A stretch of 47,282 nt of DNA, taken from assembly GCA_027596075.1 (NCBI GenBank), contig JADGJC010000305.1:1-47282 (forward strand). The letters run 5' to 3'. The translations under genes were made by a program, and so were the position numbers. The notes beneath the pieces were generated by a model. The model made no database searches. It was not told the origin of the DNA and worked only from the letters and a program-made list of their open reading frames with translations. This document shows positions 30,030-41,086 of this stretch, in pieces (position 1 is the stretch's first letter; every line of letters starts with the position of its first letter). The DNA is from Rhizophlyctis rosea (lineage: Eukaryota; Chytridiomycota; Chytridiomycetes; Rhizophlyctidales; Rhizophlyctidaceae).

Positions 30030-33000
30030 ATGGACAGAGACGTTAACCAACAAGCGCTACAGCGATATGTATGCACATCTATCATTCCCCTCACAATAAC
30101 GCGTGAACCTTACCCTCATACAACAGGTCTTCCGTTCCATCTTGCGCTTCCCTAAGCCCGCCTCCTTCTCTCCCTCCCCCTCCCTAACCAACCTGTCAAC
30201 TCCCACTTCCGGGCGGCCAGCATCTGTACATAGCTTCGGGGGTAGCAGCACAGGCGGGAAGAGGATATCTTCCATGTCACAGCTGCTCACCTCCGACGGG
30301 TCGAAAATAACAGCGCCTGATCTTCAACAACACCGTCCACCCGAGGCATCGGTCGCTCTTGCCGGCCACTTACAGAATGTATTTGAACTCGATGATAGTG
30401 GAATGGAGTGGATCAAAAGCCAGGTTTTGCAGCAGTGTGACCCATATGTAAGCGTACGATGCTTTGACCTTGAGAATTACAACTCTGAAAGTGCGGTGTA
30501 GGTCGTCACTTCCGACCTATTTGCCTACAACGCCCTCCTCGACGGAAATATGTTACATCCCTCCTATGCCAACTTCTCAAAAGCATCAGATTACTCCCAA
30601 TGGAAGGACCAAGAGTTCCAAACCATTGTGAAACTAATAGAGGCTGCGGACGGGCCGCGGATAGCATCCAATAGCGTATTGATATCTATCACTATACTGG
30701 AAGCGCATCGGTTACTTGGGAAGGAGAAATCAGGAGTTAGCAACCCATATTGCGTGATAACGGCATCGGGTAGGACATTCGTAAGTGATGTGATAATGCA
30801 CACGCTAGATCCGCAATGGAACTTTCATATCTGCGTGTAAGTATGTAATTGTCCATGCCACATAACAAAACACAAACTTGAGTAAACAAAACCCACAGGC
30901 CTATATCACGAGACTCCGACCCAATAACAATAAGCATATGGTCCCAATCCACCCCACCCCACAACTCCTCCTCCGACTCCTTCCTAGGCCTCGTCAAAGT
31001 CCCCTCGTCAACACTCACCACCCCAACCTCCAAATCCCCTTCCGACGCCATCTACCCCCTCGAAAAACGATCCTCCCGAAGTCACGTCACAGGCGACATC
31101 CGCGTCCAAGCGTACCGCGTCACCGAACCGTGTTGGAACGATGAATATTCGCCGTTTCAGGTCATTCCGCCGCAGCCGAGGGTGTATTATATGGCGCTTT
31201 TGCGGAAGTTGGTGAATTTTGATTTGGCGGCGGGTAGTGGGGAGGGAGGTGAAGTGTTGTCGCAGCAGAGTCGCGCGGTGTTGAATAATGTTGCGACGGT
31301 TTGGAGGGTTGATGAGACTTGTCGGGCTGTTGCGTAAGCTCATCGGCTCGAGACTGTGTTGTGAAAGGCCGCTGAAGATGTTCCTGGCAGGTTTTACTCA
31401 TCACTGGGCGCGCTCTACGTACAAGGCATTGTCCCGATCAACGTACTATGCGACGAAGGCTTCGAACCCGCGTACGGAAAGTTGCTTAGCTTGCAGTTGG
31501 TTCGGAATGATGATGTAGGTTTGATCTATCCGACAATGAAGTGATGATCCGTGAGAACATGGGCATTTCTCACCTTCTCGGGATGCAGATGCAAGAGTTC
31601 ATCCGTACATCCGAAAGCATCCTAAACCTCCTCAAACACCACCTAACCACCTTCTTCAACCAAGCCGTTACCCGCCAATCCGGTAAACAGCTAGATTATA
31701 CGGTGCAGATGATTGAGTCGTTGTATAGTATGCCGCATTTCAGTGGGGAAGGGGGCGCGGCTTTGACGGATGCGACGAGGGTTGCGCTTACGGTGAGGGG
31801 TGGGAGGTTTTCTGCAGCAAGTTGGGGCTGAGAAGTCGTGAAGTTCGTGCTGATCAGCTACATGTAGAACTCCATCGAAGCCCGCTACCACGGCCTCTAC
31901 GCCATGGCCCACGCCAACCGCTCCGACCCACCCAGCCTCCACCTCGCCACTCTCGTTAAATCCATCGACAGAGAACTGCGGCTTTATTACGCTCATTTAG
32001 ATAATCCCCTGCTCAGGTAAACCAACAAATCTTCCATCGACACGTTGCTCCCGGCGCGTGACTTATTCACACCTAGCTAATGGTAGAGACATCCACATCC
32101 CTACGATCGCGGCGCAAGTGTATTTGGGAAAGTTGGCGGTGTATATGGACACATTTGCGAGTACTTTTGTTGCTAGTCAGCCGGATTTGGCGGATGCGTT
32201 TGAGCTTTATGGGGTTGTGAGGGAGTTTGTGGGGACGGTTGGGGATATTGATGTTGGGTATGTTTGGGGGTTTCGGGGGTTTGGGTGTGGGTGGGTGGTT
32301 TGCTGATGTGTGTTTTTGTGGTGGTGCAGGTTGACGGGACGCTTGACGGTTGAGCAGTGGTTTAGGCCTTTTGTTGTGGAGTGGTTGAAGATTTCAGGTT
32401 GGTTGCTTTCTGGGGGCCGAAAAAACGCTGCTGCATGATGTACTGACATGAGGTGCATCCGGATCGTAGAAGAAAAGACGCGAGAATGGGTAACGAATGC
32501 CATCAAGCTTGACAAGGCAAGCAATCTCGTTTTGGCATTTGGACCTAGGTTGATTCGATACTTACACTCTTTCATGGCGAGCAGTTCGAACCCACGTCTT
32601 CGACCGCGTTATACTCTACGTCCGTGCTAGACATCTTTGCGTCATTCCAGCAACAGCTGGACGTATTGGCGCAATTGCAATGGCCTGATCCGGAGGAGTC
32701 GCAGGCATTTGTGGATACGTTGTTGGAGGTGAATGCTTTGATCTTTCTAAAACCAATTATAATTGTCTTCGACTTGGTCTCACGAATTATATTCGCTTTC
32801 CGACAGAACATGACGAATGCGCTAGAACGATATTGCTCCATCTTGAGCCGATCGGCGATCGAGGACCGGGAGTTGAAGGATCGGCAGGCGCATAAGGGGA
32901 ATGGGGTGGTGAAGAGTGGTGGGACGTCGCCGAATATGAAGCGGAAGCTTACGTTTCATATGAAGAAGTTGCGGAAGTCGAAGGAGGTGCCGGTTGATCC

Positions 33001-34602
33001 TGGGGAGTTGAGGTTTTCTCCTGAGGTACTCGTTGAGGATGTACAGACTATTCGCTGAGAGGAAGCATATATTGATAACTTCTCGCGCAGGCGTGCGTGC
33101 GGTTAAACAACATTGAAGAGATGACGAACCGAATGGCCCAGCTTCGCGCTCCCGAACCTTCACAACCAAACCCCTCCTTCAATCCTACACCACCCCACCG
33201 TCTCCCAATCCCCAGCAAATACCTCCTCCTCAAAATCTCCCTAATAGGCGCCCAAAACATCTCCATCTCCCGCCCCTACACCACCCGCCTCCTCGCCAAA
33301 ATCACCGCGCCCGCCCTCGCTGGCGGAAGGGAACTCGCGCGCACGAAAGCGGTACGGCAACGACCTACGGTGCAGTGGGGGGAGACATTTTGTTGTTTGG
33401 TTTTGGATAGGGAGTTTGAGGATGGGTTGGTGGTGCAGCTTGTACAGGTTGTGCCGGGGAAGGGGGAGTATGTTGTGGGTATGGCGAGTGTTGCGAGGGG
33501 GGTTGTTGGGGAGGATGTTGTTAGGGTTGGAGGGGGGATGGGTGTTGTTGTTAGTGTTGAGAGGTGGAGGGGTGGGAGTGGGGAGTTTTTGAGGGAGAGG
33601 GTTGGGTGGGTTGCGGGGGTTCATGAGAGGGTTATCGTGGATTTCTTGGCGGATAAGGTTGGTTTTCTTTGGTTTGTTGTGTCGAGCCGAAATTGATGTG
33701 TCGCGGTATGTATGCTGATTGCATCTCATCCGTTTCCTGTTTTCCTTGGTTCATAGCTATGCCACGACCTCCGCGACCGCCTCAAATCCCTCTCCAACAA
33801 ACACCGCGAAGCCCCCATGAAATCCCTCATGGGCAAACTCCGTCCCTCCGAAACGAACCTCTCCAACCTCCTCCACCGCTCACCCTCACCCTCGCCCTCC
33901 CTTCCACCCTCCCCAACACCCTCCACATCCTCCCACCTTTCCCTTCTGACCGACGCGACGGTAGAAGAAGACCTCGCGCCGTTGCTGCAGCATGTCAATG
34001 TCAATTTGGAGGTTTTGACGGGGAGTATGGATCATGTTTTGGCGTTGAGGGTTGTGAGGGGGCTTTGGGAGAGGGTTTTGGTTGTTTTGGAGGGTTTGTT
34101 GGTTCCTGGGTTGGGGGAGGAGGATGGGGAGGTTAAAGCGAAGGAGGAGAGGAGGGTTAGTTGGTGTCGGTGGGCTATGGAGGTTCGTATTTCGCGGTTT
34201 GTGTGTACTTGTTTTGTTTACGTTGCGTTTGTTTACATCGTTTTGTTTACATTCCAATCAACGTTCAGTTTCATTCATACTGAAAATCTTTGGTTGTATA
34301 CACAGATCCTCGCGGCATTCTTCAATGGCGAAGGCGAAGGACTACCCTTCTCTGAACTTCACACGGAGCGCTTCGTTCAGTTGCGCGCGTTGACGGAGGC
34401 GTATTTCACGCCTAGACGGGAGTTGGAAGTTAGATATTTAGAGATGATTAGGAACGGGGGAGGGGATGATGAGGGAGGGGAGGGTGATGATGGGGAGGAG
34501 CCGGAGAAGCTGGATTGGATGTTGAAGTTGATTAAGTTGAGGGGCGGAAAGGAGTTTGTTGAGCAGCAGATGAGGTTGAGGTTTTATGGGAGGAGGGTGT
34601 AG
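30030..34602 (+). CDS. Munc13/Git1-like protein with two C2 domains and MUN-type region
   Basis: Fifteen exons join in phase: 30030-30068, 30127-30447, 30502-30836, 30899-31333, 31391-31514, 31589-31792, 31868-32016, 32087-32257, 32330-32397, 32470-32516, 32585-32728, 32807-33025, 33091-33657, 33757-34182 and 34306-34602, encoding 1181 aa. A first C2 domain (about 179-320) starts VLISITILEAHRLLGKE and includes SNPYCVITASG. A helical MUN/MHD1-like region spans about 330-750, with LTVEQWFRPFVVEWL. A second C2 (about 794-905) starts YLLLKISLIGAQNISIS. An MHD2-like helical end follows (LTDATVEEDLAPLLQHVNVN). The C2 between MHD1 and MHD2 is the layout of fission-yeast Git1/Ync13. Such proteins prime SNAREs for exocytosis. 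The first C2 lacks several Ca2+-binding aspartates in the loops I can read, so Ca2+ control is doubtful. Confidence 0.85.
32258..32329 (+). other. G-rich intron with quadruplex potential
   Basis: This intron of the Munc13-like gene, together with the GGG at its donor, contains at least four runs of three to five G within about 45 bases (GGGGG, GGGGG, GGG, GGG, GGG), so the transcript could fold into a G-quadruplex just after the 5' splice site. Confidence 0.6.
32517..32584 (+). other. GC-AG intron in the Munc13-like gene
   Basis: The intron starts GCAAGC and ends GCGAGCAG. Only this junction joins EWVTNAIKLDK to FEPTSSTALYSTSVLDIF in frame; upstream and downstream exons are phase-consistent. 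It is the second GC donor within 4 kb. Confidence 0.7.
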
Positions 34603-34829
34603 GAGAAGGGTCGCCGCCGATGAGGGGCATGCGTGAATAGAAGTCCTTCAAACAACATTCACGACACACATCACTTTCAATCGCGCTTCCAGACAATACA
34701 TGAATAGTGACGATATGGTATATTTCTTTCAACTTCATCAGGACACCCCTCATCATTTACAGATGTACAAATCGTCGCCAATCATATATGCCCCACCAAC
34801 GATCATGACACCAACAGATTAGAAGACTG

Positions 34830-36360
34830 TCACCAATCGTCCCAAGCAATACATGCGGAACGGCGTTCCTGGCGTGCCCGTCCGACGTGTGTCAAACAGC
34901 CATTGGGTGATTGGGTGTACTGACTCATCGAGTAGAGTACAACGTCGTCGGCTTTTGTGACGTTCAGGTTGATGAACGACTGAACGGTATACTGATGGAT
35001 GTGCCCCGAAAAGAAGTCATAGAGGTCGAACGCTTCGGAAACTTGGTTTTTCGTGAGCTTCTTTGCGGGATCCGGTTCGTCGGCATTGTATTGGGTGAAG
35101 TTGCGCCACAAGATCTTCCAAAATTCGTCACGAGTAACTTCTTCCGGTGATCGATTGTTTGCGAAGTTCAGTCCGTGGGTGTAGTAATATTCCCAGGTGG
35201 TTTTGAGACTGCGGATGGCGTTTGTTTTCGACATACGGGCCCCGCCAAGGATGATCCAGCCAATGACGGCCTCTGTGTTTATGGACGGGAAGTGGGTTTT
35301 AGTGCGAGTACGTCATCATAGATAAGGGGATGGACAAAGCGAAACCAGAAAAGCACAGAGAACCCAGCAACTTTCGACCACGGAACAGATGCTTATACTT
35401 TTCGATCACACTCTGCTTTCCGCGATTGCTGGCTTGTAGTTCGTTATTCGCCTTCTTGAGAGCTTCGGAATCCTTCTCCGCCGCGACCCGCAGTGCCCGC
35501 TCCTTGTCCAATTCCTCAAGAAGAGCTGCCATTTTGGACGTTGCTGGCAATGCAAGGACGCGTTTGGGACGCTGCTTCTGCCTATGACCAGTTTGCATAT
35601 TGTCCAAAGGCTGAGACAACGTCCTCGACAACTCTTCATCGGCGCTTTCCATGACCTCATTTGCTTTAAATGTGTCCTTCCCCTTCTCCTTCTCCTTCTC
35701 CTTCTCTCCTCCTTCAATATGATCCTGCCTTCCACCTTTCCCCGTTCCGTCACGGTTCTCCTTTCCCTCACTTGTCGCCTTCTCAGCTTTCAAGTTCTTC
35801 AACTTCGGCTCAACCGCATCACCGCATGCACACAAGTGGAGCGCATTGTACAAGGCTTCGTTGCGGGCGTCGGCTTCGGCAAGCTGCTTGGTCAGGTATT
35901 GGTTTTTTTCTTTGAGGTTGACCAGCGCAAGTGTGTTGTCGGAAAATGAAAGGGAGTTTGTTGTGAGCTGTTCGTTCAGCGCTTCCAGAATGAGAATCTT
36001 CGTGCGGAGCTCTTCAGCGACTGCTTCTAATTGTGTGGCATATGTGTACCATATTGGGCAGTATTCGCATTGAGGTGCGTATGTATTGTCCTGTGACGGT
36101 GGGGCGTGCGTGTGCTGTGAAGATGCGGGATGCGTGTATGAAGTGTTGTATTCTTGTTCGGATTGGGCGTATTGATAGTACGACTGGGTGAGTGGGTCCC
36201 AAGCTTGTGACGAGTCGACGGGGAGTTGGTCGGGGTAGTCGTAGGTTTCGGGAACCGGCGCGTGGTGTGAAGGTGCCTGGTGGGGTGGTGTGAAGGTGCC
36301 TGGTGGGGTGGTGCTGCGTGTTAAAGGATGGCCAGAACGTAAGGTCGCTAGCGTGATCAT
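34830..36360 (-). CDS. coiled-coil protein of unknown function
   Basis: The minus-strand frame 36360-35299 starts MITLATLRSGHPL (open to 36420) and gives a Pro/Tyr/Gln-rich N-terminus, a CEYCPIWYTYATQLEAVAEE start of a coiled coil, a CACGD motif, a Lys/Glu-rich low-complexity stretch (GGEKEKEKEKGKD) and a second coiled coil (MAALLEELDKERALRVAAEK). It ends with KHLFRGRKLLGSLCFS and a hydrophobic run. A second open stretch, about 35275-34830, reads GWIILGGARMSKTNAIRS, YYYTHGLNFANNRSPEE and EFWKILWRNFTQYN, and looks like the following exon: a GTTTCG donor after LCFS to the acceptor at 35260 would fuse them in frame, but the donor is weak. They may be two genes. No family recognised; a structural or scaffold protein is a guess. 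Confidence 0.55.
36267..36312. repeat. tandem duplication, 2 x 23 bp
   Basis: The unit GTGAAGGTGCCTGGTGGGG plus GTGGT is present twice head to tail. Because 23 is not a multiple of three, the duplication shifts the frame of anything upstream in the minus-strand coiled-coil gene, so the N-terminus of that protein is uncertain. Confidence 0.9.
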
Positions 36361-36420
36361 ACCTGAGACATGATGATTGAACTTATAACAGCTCGCGTCG
36401 GTTTTGTGTTCGATGGTCAC

Positions 36421-38380
36421 GGTGGTTTCTTCCGTTGGTGGGAAAGGGAAACGCGATGAAAGCTGTTCAAAGGAAGGAGATGCTCAGCCGCAAAGTTGAT
36501 GTGGCAGAATTCTTCCCCCCATGACGCGACGATAAGTCCGAACAGAGACCCGGTGTGGCGCAGTGTCCGAGAATCTATGTATCAGCTCTGGGTCCATCGA
36601 TGCTGATGACACTACTATTACGAAAACAAAGTTGATACTTGAAGACATTCCAATTTTACATTCTTTATCTTGAGTCAACTACAATAACCAAGTTACTTGA
36701 GTTGGCCCCCCATAGCATCCCATCATCCTCACATTGGTAGAGTAAATAGTCTGGGGATCCATGGTTGGTGGCAACTTCATGCCAAAGACTCCAAAGGCGC
36801 ATTTGTGTTGTATGGTTGCGATCGGTTGCATTATATTCGGGTCCCTTCCGACGCTTCTGGTGGGAGAAATGGGACTATGAGGAAAACGATGCAATAGGTG
36901 CCAATGTGCGATTAGGCCTGAAAATCTGTCTCCTCTTAACTTATCTCATACTCATCACATCAAAAGCGTAAGTGGCGTACGGATGCCTTCTGAGAGCAAT
37001 CCATCGATCGTCAAAGTCAGCAAAGTCACATCCTGCAACTCATTCTACTCGGGTTTGCCTGAACCGCATTCTTCAGTGAGGCAAAGAAAAGATCAGAAAA
37101 CACTGAAAACGTCTCGGCGGAAGCGGCTGATTGAATCAGAGTCAGTGAGGCCGGGTGCATTCGTGTTGATGACATGTTGAGCACAAATTCCAGGTATGGC
37201 ATCATGTTTGACTGAATTTACTCAGCAATGCACAACGGGCGATAAGCTGCCGCTCACTAATGTTCCTCATCTCGAACTCATCCAAGCTCATAACCATTGA
37301 TGCAATGGAAATGGTGGAACATCACCAGGAAAGCAAAAAGACTAGGTCTAAGTCCCAGAACAAGGCCTATAACAACATCTTCAGCAAATTCTTATCTCCG
37401 TGCATAGAAGGTGACAGTTGCAGGATACTCAAGCAGATGAACCCGATGTTTGAGTTTGATCAGTACTCTAGTGTGCCCTTTGTTCAACTCAATAACATGA
37501 CGAACCTCTTGAGATTGTTGAATTGCCAACACAAATGGAAGCGATCGTGACTTCGGTAATAAATCTCTGCAATGTAAGTGCAAAGACTTCGCATTTATTT
37601 GTTAGCCGCGGTCATTCAGAGTCGTCTCCGAGCACTTGACCCCTGTAGCTTTCACATCCTTTGAAGAATAACACCGTATGCTCTTATGCTCCAGAATGCA
37701 GCGCATCTTTCCAGCGAGGGGTGTGAAGAGTAACGGGAAGTTCGAAGGCAAAGGGTTGTAATCCGCATGGTATCATCGGCGGACATGACCTACATAAAGG
37801 CAGAAAGTAAATGAGCAGGAAGTGTGTCGTAGAAGATATTTGGATGGTCGCAGCCTTGCTGCATTCAGCACCACAAACGAATGTGCACATCAAAATCCAA
37901 GCTCGAACCTGAAGTTTCGCGCAAAAGAGTTGGAGCAGCGGAAGAGCAGCGTAGTGGGCGTTATGCTGAAAGTAAGGATGCTTCGCGACGTGTCCTTTTG
38001 TTCTGTGCGATAGATGATGAGCAATATGAGCCGAAGCGTCGCAGGAAGAAAGGAACCGCTGGAAGTATGGAAAAATGCGTCAGGGAGAGTTCCAGCGACT
38101 AAAGGAAGCGTGCTGGCTCTGAGATATTGCTTCGTAACATCTATAGGGTTGGTATTCAAGACACTCACAAATTATTATCATCAGTTGACAGACCACAAGA
38201 CACGAGTGTGTGCGAAACGATTGCGATGCAAAAAGATCATGATTGACACGCACGGTGCTACACGGCTTCACTATACAAAGAAACTAAGATCCTTGCCCGC
38301 CTATGAACAAACCACACTCAGTTTATAGTACAATCCACACCATCTACACTATGTTTCCACCAGGTATCACCCAGTGGAAA
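36421..38380. other. gene-poor stretch without supported genes
   Basis: Nearly 2 kb with frequent stops on both strands and a more even base composition than the genes. Frames such as 37260-37550 (+) and 37881-38102 (+, with a basic EPKRRRKKG patch) are open but lack family motifs, convincing splice partners and the C-to-G gradient. They may be decayed coding remnants. Confidence 0.4.
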
Positions 38381-38399
38381 CGTGTCGTCCATCACCTTT

Positions 38400-38610
38400 T
38401 GGGCTCTGGAGACGGTCTTGAGCTCATGGGACGTAGTTCCTGAGAGTGGCGGGCAAAAAAGCCAACGCGCTAACTGCAACGGCTGGGATAACCTCAGACC
38501 ATTGGAGGAAACCACCTTTTGGGCGGCGTGTTGAAAGTAGACGACCCGTACCAAAATCGTCCACCCCCTAGGTGTGGGTAGCGGCACTCACCTCAAATGT
38601 GCACCCATGG
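38400..38610 (-). repeat. divergent dispersed repeat, copy A
   Basis: Shares ordered blocks with 39290-39470: a GGGCAAA(A/G)AAGCCA block, a GCAACGG block, then a GAAAGT..ACGACCCGTACC block and a C-run. On the minus strand it can be read R-G-W-T-I-L-V-R-V-V-Y-F and later ARWLFCPPL, and a donor-like GTGAGT and acceptor-like CCTAG lie only 24 bases apart. The similarity is partial, so edges are approximate. Confidence 0.5.
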
Positions 38611-39289
38611 TGAGAAAATTCGCATCGGAGGGAAGTCGTTGGTGTTGTTGGGTAGGGAAAAGTCGTCCACCAGAGGTTATGTCGCGGGTTGATATGGATG
38701 GACTGATTTGTGTGTGAGTGGTGGCGAACTCGATGAAGACTGGTGGATTGAGCCTGAATAGAGAATTGGTGGGTGAAGAAATAAGCGGGACATCCGGTGT
38801 GGCGATTGACAAGATGGATATGGGAACGGCCAACAAGCCACGCGTCGAAATGCATATGTGACTCAGTCTGACGCACCCCGAAGGTGTCCAATGACTCCAA
38901 TCCGCTTGTCTTCCAAATGACAGCTTCGCGTCAATCTCCCTCCCATATCCTCAAGCACCCATAAGCAGTTATTGGCCTAGGGCACCCGCTGTAAATCTGG
39001 AGGGCCGTTTCTTCGAAATCGACAAGTACAATCAAAGGACAACGATGCAGATTCAAGAAAGTATATTTTGAACGTGCAACAACCAACAACACACTCTGCG
39101 ACAGAACACGCTCTTGAAGAACTTGAACTGAACAACAGATGTTGCTCGTGGGAGGTACTGCTTGTCGGAAGGTCAAAATCTTGTAAATGTCTCGTCGAAT
39201 CGAAGACTTGGAAATCTTGAGGAGGTCGAAACTTGAATACTAAACTAAATACATCACGCAACCATGCTCCCGCGACGTATTCGCCACAG

Positions 39290-39470
39290 GAGCGCCTTAG
39301 ACCAGGGGTCGTCATACCCAAGAGGGGGGCAAAGAAGCCACCCGCACAGGCAACGGCCCGAAGGACCATCACGCGTTAACCCGTATTCGGGTGTGTCGAA
39401 AGTGAACGACCCGTACCTTAGTAGTCGCCACCCCCCTGCAAGAGACGTTAGGGGAAAACATACCTTGATG
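39290..39470 (-). repeat. divergent dispersed repeat, copy B
   Basis: Copy B matches copy A in the same order of blocks. On the minus strand it reads GGWRLLRYGSF and later CGWLLCPPL, and shows a GTATGT donor-like and TTGCAG acceptor-like site 28 bases apart at the position equivalent to copy A. The shared WL(F/L)CPPL text hints that the repeat was once protein-coding. Confidence 0.5.
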
Positions 39471-39746
39471 CTCGTCGGACGAGCATTGGATAAGAGTGGA
39501 GTGGAAGATCCGTGTCGGTAAGACGAATCTGACGGGATGGCGAAACCATTCGCCTTCCCGCTCGTGCAGGAGGCGTACATGAGAAAATACAAAGCAGAGT
39601 TAGCACCCCTTGCGCGCGAATGGAATGGAAGCAAATGGATGGTTCACCTTGAGGAGTCGTACGTTTCAAGTGCGCCGTACCCTGCAGGGAGGAAGCATCC
39701 GTCAATCAAAAAGCCTTTATTGCCAAAATTCCTGAAGTTGTCACAA

Positions 39747-39857
39747 CCCAAGCAAAGCAGCCGCGATATCCGTCCAAAAAGGTACGGCGTGCAACAGCAG
39801 GCGAGGCGCCGTATACACGGTCGGAGCTCGACGGCCACTGACGTTACGCTAACACTG
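39747..39857. repeat. 111-bp direct repeat, unit 1
   Basis: This unit begins CCCAAGCAAAGCAGCCGCG and ends GTTACGCTAACACTG. The second unit begins 149 bases later; the two differ at only a few positions over the full 111 bases. Confidence 0.9.
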
Positions 39858-39895
39858 TCGGGCTTCTGTCCCACCACCCCTTCACTATCTATTCC

Positions 39896-40006
39896 CCCAA
39901 GCAAAACAGCCGCGATATCCGCCCAAAAAGGCACGGCGTGCAACAGCAGGCGAGGCGCCGTATACACGGTCGGAGCTCAACGGCCACTGACGTTACGCTG
40001 ACACTG
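39896..40006. repeat. 111-bp direct repeat, unit 2
   Basis: Second unit, beginning CCCAAGCAAAACAGCCGCG and ending GTTACGCTGACACTG, separated from the first by a 38-base unique spacer. The near identity indicates a recent duplication; 39537-40001 is open on the plus strand through both copies but is not a recognisable protein. Confidence 0.9.
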
Positions 40007-41086
40007 CTTGCTTTGCCCCTCTAAGTCATTTGCTGCAGCGATTTGCGGGGTTGATACTTATCTTGAAGAGCCAGGTCTCGAATTATCGAAGCTTGATGAT
40101 GGATACCGTCCGTTGCAGTAACGTTGCCCAGCGGTGTGGATTGTACAGAAAGAGTTTTAATGATGTCTGACGGCACCGGAGAAGCTGTGCCAATGTCCAC
40201 ATTCGCAGGTCGTAGATTGAGTTGAAAATGGTGGAAGGACGACCACTGATGGAAGATGAGGCAGCCTGGCGAGCTGATGTAGGATGGTGCCAACGTGGCT
40301 TGGACCACAGCCACACGCCAAAAACGCGACGGCAAAGCCACGGGTTCCACTGGCGGTGCCAGTCTGGCACCATGTCAGTTTTCTCCAACTTCTCCAGTAC
40401 AATTCTTCTTCGCTTCAAATACTAACATTAACCTTATCTCTCATCCGAATCCCCGGTAACTCGTGAAATAGAAAGTGGGGGTGTAGTGGAAGCTGTCGGC
40501 CTCTGGCAGTTCATGAACGGATCCTGATTGTTGTCGGAACGATGAGCAGTGCATTTGAAGGTCGTCAGAGATATTTGTGCTCAAATGGCGTACAGTACAT
40601 GGCACTCACTTTGTGTTATATGAAGGACGGTTACGACTCACGAAGGCCACATTGGGGGTATTCAAGTTCAACCAACGCTGCAATGTTGATTACGCAAGGC
40701 GGCTTGCATTTGTGTACCCGGGCCAGAACGTTACACCCCGACCCCTTTGTGGCCAGCAGCGTCCTGCCCCTTCCGTAGGCGGCGGCACTATAAAGGGAGA
40801 GCTGTAACAAATACGCCTGAAGTTAATGTTCAAGTTTTTTGACTGGATGAGATCAACTACCGGTAGCTTTATGTATCTGGCGTTCTCCAGCGTGAATCGG
40901 CCGGCGACGTCCTTCATCTCCAAGTACGTGACCTAATTGCTGCCTAGCGGCATAGCTTTCAAGAGGTCTTTACACACCTCACGTAAGTAAAGCCTTTTTC
41001 CTGCCATCTTGCCACGATGGACGCCACCATAAACGGATATCCATATTGACCTCTCATTAACGTCTTAGAATTCACGATCCTCTCTG
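40007..41086. other. upstream flank of the TIR-like gene, no secure gene
   Basis: About 1.1 kb. A plus-strand stretch at 40577-40780 reads THFVLYEGRLRLTKATLG and FNQRCNVDYARRLAFVY, protein-like but without recognisable ends or splice sites, so it may be a gene fragment. The remainder is stop-dense. The promoter of the TIR-like gene should lie just left of 41087. Confidence 0.35.

Noticed and set aside
37260..37550. 96-codon plus-strand frame in the gene-poor stretch
   Set aside because: Open, but isolated, no family, no splice sites around it; left as unsupported.
39537..40001. 154-codon plus-strand frame across the 111-bp repeats
   Set aside because: Runs through both repeat units; the two copies would be read in different frames (149-base period), so it is not a repeated protein domain.
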